Both the position numbers and the translations under genes were made by a program. A stretch of 6,813 bases of DNA from an uncultured Hymenobacter sp. (GTDB taxonomy: Bacteria; Bacteroidota; Bacteroidia; Cytophagales; Hymenobacteraceae), in assembly GCA_937871705.1 (NCBI GenBank), contig CALMOO010000674.1, forward strand, positions 1 through 6,813. Reading direction: 5' to 3'. The notes beneath the pieces are model-generated. The model searched no databases. It was not told where the DNA came from and saw only the letters and a list, made by a program, of their open reading frames with translations. Positions 1-4,125 of this stretch are shown in pieces. Position 1 is the first letter of the stretch, and each line of letters starts with the position of its first letter.

Positions 1-391
1 TGGTCGAGAAGACGAAAGCGGGCGCGCCGATGCCGAGGCGCTCGACCTCGGCGGGGTCGGGGGCGCCAGCGTTTACGAGGCGCAGCAAGCTGGATTTTTG
101 CAATGCGCCTTCGCCCAGATTGAAGGCGAACGACACTAAGGCATTGAACTGGTGCTGATTGAGCGGGCGAGTCACGAGCCGATTCACGGCGGCTTCGAAG
201 CGGGCCAAATCGCGGCTTAGTAAGTCCTGGCTTTGCTGGTGCGTGATGGTGCTGGCCGGGTGCACGTCGGGGCCAGTGTGGCCTACGCCGATAGTATCCC
301 GGCCCGCAACACACTTATAGGTATGCAGAATTTCGCCTTCCTCTCTCGTGATAAAGGCCCGGCCAGCGGCGTCTACTTTTAGGTTGTTCAT
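1..391 (-). CDS. GH24 (T4-type) phage lysozyme / endolysin, 3' end outside window
   Basis: This is a muramidase that cleaves the MurNAc-GlcNAc bond of peptidoglycan during phage lysis. The 130 visible residues carry the family's N-terminal signature: Glu18 in REEGE, then Cys27, then Thr33 in DTIGVGHT. The spacing E-8-C-5-T matches the T4 catalytic triad E11/D20/T26, with Cys in the Asp position, a variant known from active phage lysozymes such as P1 Lyz. The helical core motif LNQHQFNALVSFAFNLG (residues 77-93) is also typical. Family members are about 150-165 residues, so roughly 20-35 residues are missing beyond position 1. The N-terminus has no signal peptide or signal-anchor helix, so the enzyme should stay in the cytoplasm until a holin opens the membrane. 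The ATG overlaps the upstream endonuclease stop as ATGA, and no strong ribosome-binding site is visible, which suggests translational coupling. The family call is certain; the lytic role is inferred from context. Confidence 0.95.
   Translation of the reverse strand, partial: MNNLKVDAAGRAFITREEGEILHTYKCVAGRDTIGVGHTGPDVHPASTITHQQSQDLLSRDLARFEAAVNRLVTRPLNQHQFNALVSFAFNLGEGALQKSSLLRLVNAGAPDPAEVERLGIGAPAFVFST
380..391 (-). repeat. Downstream copy of 12-bp imperfect direct repeat (lysozyme start)
   Basis: This is the first four codons of the lysozyme gene (MNNL). They match the 12 bases at 1356-1345, which would encode MSNL, at 10 of 12 positions. Together the two copies bracket the endonuclease gene. 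Confidence 0.45.
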
Positions 392-1305
392 GTGATTAGG
401 CGCGCCCATTTGAAGCCGGCCGCGTGCTTGTTTTTGCCCTTGATGACATTAAGTATTCCGGCGCGAGTGGCACCCGTTGCAATAGCAGCCTCCTTTATGC
501 TCGGCCACTCTTTTATTAGTGTGCCGTCAAATCCGAGTTGACAGACTGCTTTGCGTGTGGTGCTGGCCTCGCTTAATATTTTCTTTTGTTCGGCTGTTTG
601 CGGTATGCCCTTGTTAGCAGGAGACTTGCCCAGCTTTGCGGCCCGCATCTTTGCTCGGGTTGCCTCGCCTGGTATTTTGCCTGGGCGTCCCTTAGACCTT
701 TCTGAGGAGCGTTGGCGGGCTTCTTGACTAAGCGGCGGCCGCTTATTTGATGTATAGCGGGAGGGTATTGTAAGCGGTGCTTCACCATCTACTCGCAACC
801 ACAAAAAGCCCTTCATTCGCTCTTGCCTTTTGGCTGCAGTGACTATTACGCTGTGGCCACTGCCAACTGAAGCGCCGGCGGCATGGGCAGAATTGTGAGT
901 GGCTATCCAATTGCCTGATATATCATACTGAGCATAAGAAACCCACTTTTCAGGCTGAGGCCTATCGCGCAGCGAGTCGCCAATCTGCGCCTTTATTGCC
1001 GCCGATAGCCGGTCAGAACCTAGCCCGCCATTATCTCCATTATAAAGGGTGCAGCCCCAAGCTTTCAATTGGGCTATCCAATACATTTCCCAGAACTGCC
1101 ACTCGCCAGAGGGTACTATATCCAGCACCTCCATTGTGGGCTGCAGCCCTTGGCTTTTTAATGATTGTATCCAGCGCGACTTGGCAGTGTGTTCGTCCTT
1201 GCGAATGTGTAGTGCGTAACGGGCGCCCAACTTATTAGCCTTGCCTACATAGCGAATCACGCCCGTAGTGGGATGAGCCAGTGTGTAAATGTGTGTTGTA
1301 TTCAT
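388..1305 (-). CDS. GIY-YIG homing-type endonuclease with NUMOD DNA-binding repeats
   Basis: This 305-residue protein has an N-terminal GIY-YIG nuclease domain: HIY at residues 5-7, YVG at 19-21, Arg29, Glu73 (the metal-binding position) and Asn89 in LYNGDNGG. A NUMOD1-like HTH segment follows (about 124-175, from YAQYDISGNW to MKGFLWLR), then basic NUMOD3-like beads (about 192-250, with repeats such as EARQRSSERSKGR and EATRAKMRAAKLGKS). A second NUMOD1 copy lies at about 253-303 (CQLGFDGTLIKEW to AAGFKWARL). This layout is standard for free-standing phage homing endonucleases. I chose the ATG at 1305 because the domain begins directly after it. The alternative ATG at 1356 adds 17 hydrophobic residues, which would be odd for a soluble nuclease, although it makes an ATGA overlap with the upstream stop. 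Hand-counted GC is about 43-55% against 65-73% in sampled neighbouring lines, which fits recent arrival. The stop overlaps the lysozyme start. Actual homing activity is inferred. Confidence 0.9.
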   Translation of the reverse strand: MNTTHIYTLAHPTTGVIRYVGKANKLGARYALHIRKDEHTAKSRWIQSLKSQGLQPTMEVLDIVPSGEWQFWEMYWIAQLKAWGCTLYNGDNGGLGSDRLSAAIKAQIGDSLRDRPQPEKWVSYAQYDISGNWIATHNSAHAAGASVGSGHSVIVTAAKRQERMKGFLWLRVDGEAPLTIPSRYTSNKRPPLSQEARQRSSERSKGRPGKIPGEATRAKMRAAKLGKSPANKGIPQTAEQKKILSEASTTRKAVCQLGFDGTLIKEWPSIKEAAIATGATRAGILNVIKGKNKHAAGFKWARLIT

Positions 1306-1309
1306 AGCG

Positions 1310-1340
1310 CTAATATAGCTAATGATACACACAAAAGCAA
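1310..1340 (-). promoter_or_regulatory. Candidate Bacteroidota-type promoter for the endonuclease gene
   Basis: On the minus strand, TTG (1340-1338) is followed after 20 bases by TATATTAG (1317-1310). This is one mismatch from the Bacteroidota -7 consensus TAnnTTTG, with about the expected distance to the -33 TTG. The element ends only 4 bases before the ATG at 1305, so any transcript would be leaderless or nearly so. The segment is AT-rich in a GC-rich region, so a chance match is quite possible. Confidence 0.3.
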
Positions 1341-1344
1341 GAAA

Positions 1345-1356
1345 TAAGTTGCTCAT
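1345..1356 (-). repeat. Upstream copy of 12-bp imperfect direct repeat bordering the endonuclease gene
   Basis: Read on the minus strand this is ATGAGCAACTTA. It matches the start of the lysozyme gene at 391-380, ATGAACAACCTA, in 10 of 12 positions. The first four bases in both places form an ATGA stop/start overlap. It may be a remnant of the original lysozyme start, left when the endonuclease gene moved in. Confidence 0.45.
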
Positions 1357-1778
1357 CTTATGGTTACTATAATGGATTCACCAGCAACCAATGCTTGCTG
1401 CATTCTTGCGAACAAGGCGCTGAATGCTACCCTTGAATTAATGACGCTTGCCCCATCAGCGCCTATTCCAGTACCGGGCAAAAGGCACCCGGCTGTGTCC
1501 TGCGGAAAATTTCCCGCGTGAATCCGCACGCCCGCGTAGCCGGGCACGTTCAGCAGCAGCGGCAGTTCCACGTCGTAGCCAGCTAATTTGCTGAAGCGCT
1601 CCGAGCGGTTAATCAGCACCTTGTAAGTGCCTGTGGGTATGGCCGTTTTACCGAATACCTTTTGGCTTGGCGGGCGCACCACGTCCTCGCAGGTGTAGAA
1701 TTCCGGCACGCCGTTCACGTAGAGCCGGCCGATGGTAGCGCCATTGGCGGAGGGGCGGCGAATGATAGTGATGGTCAT
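1353..1778 (-). CDS. DUF5675 family protein, possible cell-wall-active enzyme
   Basis: This 141-residue protein has no signal peptide or membrane helix. It shows the conserved blocks I associate with DUF5675: YTCEDVVR (28-35), GKTAIPTGTYKV (43-54), LLLNVPGYAGVRIHAGN (74-90), DTAGCLLPG (94-102) and a late SR-AF element (115-119). The His87...Gly97-Cys98 arrangement recalls the catalytic HG...S-x-GC motif of YkuD-type L,D-transpeptidases. A peptidoglycan-linked activity with Cys98 as nucleophile is therefore possible, but that is inference; the family's function is not established to my knowledge. Its place between a spanin-like lipoprotein and the lysozyme supports a role in lysis. The ATG overlaps the preceding stop as ATGA at 1775-1778, and its TGA lies in another ATGA at 1353-1356. 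The last 20 or so codons are less GC-rich than the rest and lie next to the intruding endonuclease gene. Confidence 0.85.
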   Translation of the reverse strand: MTITIIRRPSANGATIGRLYVNGVPEFYTCEDVVRPPSQKVFGKTAIPTGTYKVLINRSERFSKLAGYDVELPLLLNVPGYAGVRIHAGNFPQDTAGCLLPGTGIGADGASVINSRVAFSALFARMQQALVAGESIIVTIR

Positions 1779-2485
1779 GCTTGAGCCTGCTTATCATCAG
1801 AGGATTTGCGACGCAGTAAGGGCCAAAGCCGATACACACCGTAGCCCACGAGGCCGAGCAGCACCACCGAAAGCACCTTGCCCACCGGTGTGGCAAAGCC
1901 GCTGGCTAGCTGCGCCTTCCAGTTGGGGGCTTGTTGCTGCGTGTTGGTCAGCACCGGTGCGTTGCCGTTGCCCTTAATGGTGGAGGCGGCCCCGCTGCCC
2001 GACTGGTCCGTGGCATCCCCTGGGCCAGTAGTAACCGGTGCCTTGGGCTTCTCAACTTGGGTAGAAGTGGCCCCGGCACCGGTGGCACTTGTGGCATTCT
2101 TGCTGGTGCTGCTGCTAGTGTTTGACTGATTGCCCTGCACTTGGTTGATGGTAATGACGCTTTTCTTGCCCGCTTTTACTTGCGGCGTGCCGGCGTAAAT
2201 AGTGGCTTTCGGCGTGTGGTTGAAAAGCCTGTCGAAAACGGTGGGCTTGCGCTGCACCACGACGAAGGGCAGGGAGTCGGGTGCTGCCACGAGCGGCACC
2301 TTGATAGCCAGCGCGGGCTTCGTGTTGCGAGCGGAATCAATCGGGGCGGCCGTAGAGTCCGGCTTCCAGTAGCTAATATCCTTGCGCTGCTGCTCCTGCT
2401 GGGCGGCGGTATATACCGGTAGTTTCTTGGTGCCGGCGCAACTAGCTAGCAGCAGCAGGGCGGTGGTGAGTAGGTAGTGTTTCAT
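1775..2485 (-). CDS. Lipoprotein with C-terminal membrane helix; second unimolecular-spanin candidate
   Basis: This is a 236-residue protein. Residues 1-16 are a lipoprotein signal peptide (MKHYLLTTAL then LLLASC) with Cys16 as the lipidated residue. Residues 17-60 are polar, and 60-118 look beta-rich (PFVVVQRKPTVFDRLF, KSVITINQVQGNQ). Residues about 119-190 are a low-complexity Ser/Thr/Gly/Ala/Asn/Gln linker. Residues about 201-224 form one hydrophobic helix (KVLSVVLLGLVGYGVYRLW), followed by RRK and a short polar tail. Lipid anchor at the N-terminus plus membrane helix at the C-terminus is the topology of unimolecular spanins such as phage T1 gp11, which join the outer and inner membranes and fuse them at lysis. 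No acidic surface-export signal follows Cys16, which fits an inward-facing lipoprotein. The gene overlaps the holin candidate upstream and DUF5675 downstream by ATGA. The topology is clearly visible; the spanin function is inferred from topology and context. Confidence 0.8.
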   Translation of the reverse strand: MKHYLLTTALLLLASCAGTKKLPVYTAAQQEQQRKDISYWKPDSTAAPIDSARNTKPALAIKVPLVAAPDSLPFVVVQRKPTVFDRLFNHTPKATIYAGTPQVKAGKKSVITINQVQGNQSNTSSSTSKNATSATGAGATSTQVEKPKAPVTTGPGDATDQSGSGAASTIKGNGNAPVLTNTQQQAPNWKAQLASGFATPVGKVLSVVLLGLVGYGVYRLWPLLRRKSSDDKQAQA

Positions 2486-2796
2486 GAGGTTGGAGGGGTT
2501 TGGCTTTCGGCGACTGCTTCCGTAAATCCTGGTGCGGGGCTAGCGTCGCCCAGCACCGTTTTTTGTACCGTACCCAGCCCGAAAAGCGTGATGACGGCTA
2601 GTTGAAGGGTGCCCACAATGCCGGCCACATCGGGCCGGGGCGTGGCCCCTTCCCAGGTTATCCAGCGCCGAAGCAGCCAGAAGACGAAGAGTTGAATAGC
2701 CCAGGCGGCGCACAAGCGGGGCGAAAAGGTGCCGCGGCTGTAGAAAATGGCCGTGTACCACGGGCCAGAGAGTGGCATTTGGTGCGGTTTGGTCAT
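2482..2796 (-). CDS. Small two-helix membrane protein, holin candidate
   Basis: This 104-residue protein has two hydrophobic segments: about 28-46 (LCAAWAIQLFVFWLLRRWI) and about 56-78 (DVAGIVGTLQLAVITLFGLG). They are joined by a short loop of roughly 10 residues, and a polar Ala/Pro/Thr-rich C-terminus follows. There is no signal peptide. I do not recognise a named holin family. Size, two membrane helices and position between two spanin-like genes, with a lysozyme downstream, make it the best holin candidate here: the pore former that lets the signal-less lysozyme reach the wall. I chose the ATG at 2796 because it forms an ATGA overlap with the upstream stop; Met7 is a possible alternative. 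Its own stop overlaps the next gene in the same way. It could instead be an antiholin or another small inner-membrane protein. Confidence 0.7.
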   Translation of the reverse strand: MTKPHQMPLSGPWYTAIFYSRGTFSPRLCAAWAIQLFVFWLLRRWITWEGATPRPDVAGIVGTLQLAVITLFGLGTVQKTVLGDASPAPGFTEAVAESQTPPTS

Positions 2797-3485
2797 GACT
2801 TATTGCTGTAGGGGGCGTAGGGGCAGGGCCGCGCCCGGCGCCGGCACGGCAGTAGCAGCAGCACAAGCCAAGTGAGGCCGATTAGCAGAATGGCGACTAG
2901 CGCGCCAGCGTGGTCACGCAGGAAAATCCAGACGCGGTTGCCACGTACGGCCTCGGCCTTGGGGCGGGTAGGTGGTGGGGCTGGCACCACCCGCTGCACT
3001 ACCACCGTATTCTGTCGCAGGTTGGTGATGGTCGAGTGCGCGCCGCCAAATCGGTCGAACCACGTGCGAATCAGTAAGTCGCCCAGGTGCTGCTTTAGGG
3101 TATCGGAACGCAGGCGCGGGCGGGCGGCCAGCGCTGCTCGTAGGCGCATGGCAAAGGCGAGGCTATCCTTTACGCGTAGCTGTCGGCTGGCTGCCCGCAC
3201 AAGCGAATCAACGGCCGCCGTTTGCGCCGTGGCTTTTTGGGGGACTGGCGCGGGCAGATAGACCGTTTTGCCTGCCATGCGCACCGTGTCGTGCACTACC
3301 TTGATAACCGTGCGGGTAGCCCGTTCCTTGAGCTTAGGATTAGCCGCCAGCAACTGCATGAAAACAGTATCGGGTGGCACCGAGCGTTGATGGGCAGCTA
3401 GTAGCTTTTCAGCGCGTTCGAGCTGACGCACCGTAGAACACGAAGCTAGCAGGCAGCTAAGCAGCAGATAACAAAGGTTTTTCAT
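2793..3485 (-). CDS. Lipoprotein with C-terminal membrane helix; first unimolecular-spanin candidate
   Basis: This is a 230-residue protein starting at the ATG at 3485. The open frame runs further upstream, but that part overlaps the preceding gene and lacks signal-peptide character, whereas translation from 3485 gives a proper lipoprotein signal: MKNLCYLLLSCLLASC with Cys16. A charged helical region follows (about 18-60), then a strand-like segment (VIKVVHDTVRM, about 60-70), further helix rich in Ala and Arg (about 84-140), and a Pro-rich stretch PAPPPTRPK (168-176). Residues about 192-213 (HAGALVAILLIGLTWLVLLLL) form a membrane helix followed by a basic tail with CRRRAR. A lipid anchor at one end and a cytoplasm-facing basic tail after the helix at the other give unimolecular-spanin topology. 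The lipidated Cys is residue 16, as in the lipoprotein encoded two genes downstream. Only 5 bases separate it from the upstream gene, and it overlaps the holin candidate by ATGA. Function is inferred. Confidence 0.8.
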   Translation of the reverse strand: MKNLCYLLLSCLLASCSTVRQLERAEKLLAAHQRSVPPDTVFMQLLAANPKLKERATRTVIKVVHDTVRMAGKTVYLPAPVPQKATAQTAAVDSLVRAASRQLRVKDSLAFAMRLRAALAARPRLRSDTLKQHLGDLLIRTWFDRFGGAHSTITNLRQNTVVVQRVVPAPPPTRPKAEAVRGNRVWIFLRDHAGALVAILLIGLTWLVLLLLPCRRRARPCPYAPYSNKS

Positions 3486-3490
3486 AAGCT

Positions 3491-3796
3491 TTACCGCTTG
3501 CTGGCCAACTGAATTCGGATGTTGGTCATCGTTTCGTAAATGCTCGCGTTCTGCTTGGTATTCTCCGCACTTGACGCCAGCACCATGTTCTTCACTTCCA
3601 CGAGCGCCGCATTTTGCTGCGTATGAATAGCATCCTGTTGCTTCGTGTATTCTTCCCGCCACGTCTTGAGGTCGCCCACATCTCCGCGCAGGCTATTGCC
3701 CCAGCCAGCCAGGGCCAGCAGCAACGTGACCAGGATGGCGAGCAGGGGAATCGGCAGCGTGATGGAGTTGTCAGGGTTCACTTTCAGGGCAGCCAT
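3491..3796 (-). CDS. Single-pass membrane protein with helical tail, unknown
   Basis: This is a 101-residue protein. I chose the ATG at 3796, 5 bases after the upstream stop; the longer open frame to 4045 would overlap the upstream gene almost completely and is Pro/Arg-rich, as expected of a shadow reading. Residues about 12-31 (ITLPIPLLAILVTLLLALAG) form a membrane helix. Residues about 36-100 are polar and probably helical, rich in Gln, Glu, Lys and Asn (TWREEYTKQQDAIHTQQNA), with coiled-coil character. There is no lipobox. An N-terminal anchor plus periplasmic coiled coil resembles an i-spanin (Rz-like), and a holin partner or antiholin is also possible. No homologous family is recognised. 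It lies just before the first spanin-like lipoprotein, so it is probably part of the lysis region. Confidence 0.7.
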   Translation of the reverse strand: MAALKVNPDNSITLPIPLLAILVTLLLALAGWGNSLRGDVGDLKTWREEYTKQQDAIHTQQNAALVEVKNMVLASSAENTKQNASIYETMTNIRIQLASKR

Positions 3797-3801
3797 CGGG
3801 G

Positions 3802-4071
3802 CTAGGGCGTTGAAGGGGCAGAAAGAAGGGCGAGTTGGGTATCGAGTTCGGCAATGCGGGCCTGCTTGGTGGCGAGCTGCTTGTGGCAGGCCAAGCCCTG
3901 CGCGTGCGCCTGGTGCCACGCCGGCCGCAGCTCGCGCCAGGTGGTTTCGGCCTGGGTTAGCTGGGCTTCGAGGGCAGCGCATTCGCGGTGCAACTGACGG
4001 CGCTCCCAGCGGGCGTACACGGCGGGCGGGCGCGGGCGGTGCCACTGATTGGGTGGTTTAGTAGCGTCCAT
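3802..4071 (-). CDS. Small soluble coiled-coil protein, unknown
   Basis: This 89-residue protein is very rich in Ala, Gln, Arg and Leu and has no membrane segment or signal peptide. Residues about 18-82 have heptad-like spacing of Leu and Ala (HRECAALEAQLTQAETTWRE, then ATKQARIAELDTQLALL), pointing to a long helix or coiled coil. The first 17 residues are Pro-rich. The ATG at 4071 is preceded by an A-rich stretch (TAACAAATG on the minus strand) rather than a Shine-Dalgarno motif. The gene lies between the tail-fibre gene and the membrane protein at 3796-3491. It could be a tail-fibre assembly aid or a structural coiled coil, but nothing in the sequence decides this. A chance open frame in GC-rich DNA is less likely, because the spacing to both neighbours is tight and the residue pattern is helical throughout. 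Confidence 0.65.
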   Translation of the reverse strand: MDATKPPNQWHRPRPPAVYARWERRQLHRECAALEAQLTQAETTWRELRPAWHQAHAQGLACHKQLATKQARIAELDTQLALLSAPSTP

Positions 4072-4074
4072 TTG

Positions 4075-4122
4075 TTATGAGTGGCGCTGGGCTTCTTGGA
4101 GTTGGGCTAGGATGGAGAGCAT
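4075..4122 (-). CDS. Possible 15-residue micro-ORF, or relict tail-fibre C-terminus
   Basis: The only gap between the tail-fibre gene and the coiled-coil gene (4072-4125) is filled by an ATG-TAA frame encoding MLSILAQLQEAQRHS. It leaves just 3 bases on each side, which suits this tightly packed operon. It is also in the same reading frame as the tail-fibre gene, with TAA GCC ATG across the junction, so it may instead be the former C-terminal end of that protein or a readthrough extension. It is too short to call with any confidence. Confidence 0.25.
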   Translation of the reverse strand: MLSILAQLQEAQRHS

Positions 4123-4125
4123 GGC

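Noticed and set aside
2540..2866. Embedded out-of-frame gene (Rz1-style) across the end of the first lipoprotein and the holin candidate
   Set aside because: The product starts MCCCYCRAG with no hydrophobic signal peptide, so it does not look like an o-spanin.
1775..3485. Recent duplication of one lipoprotein gene into the other
   Set aside because: Similarity is limited to the signal peptide and overall topology; the middle regions differ in composition and order, so common ancestry is not supported by eye.
1775..3485. Bacteroidota surface-export signal after the lipobox cysteines
   Set aside because: The residues after Cys16 are STVRQ and AGTKK, lacking the acidic pair expected for surface export.
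3486..3662. N-terminal extension of the first lipoprotein to 3662
   Set aside because: The extension overlaps the preceding gene out of frame and would bury the lipoprotein signal peptide; the ATG at 3485 gives a clean lipobox.
3797..4045. N-terminal extension of the 101-residue membrane protein to 4045
   Set aside because: The added 83 residues are Pro/Arg/Ala-rich and lie within the coiled-coil gene in another frame.
3645..4061. 138-codon plus-strand open frame
   Set aside because: It is opposite two tightly packed minus-strand genes, has low-complexity Arg/Ala/Gly content, and shows no recognisable motif.
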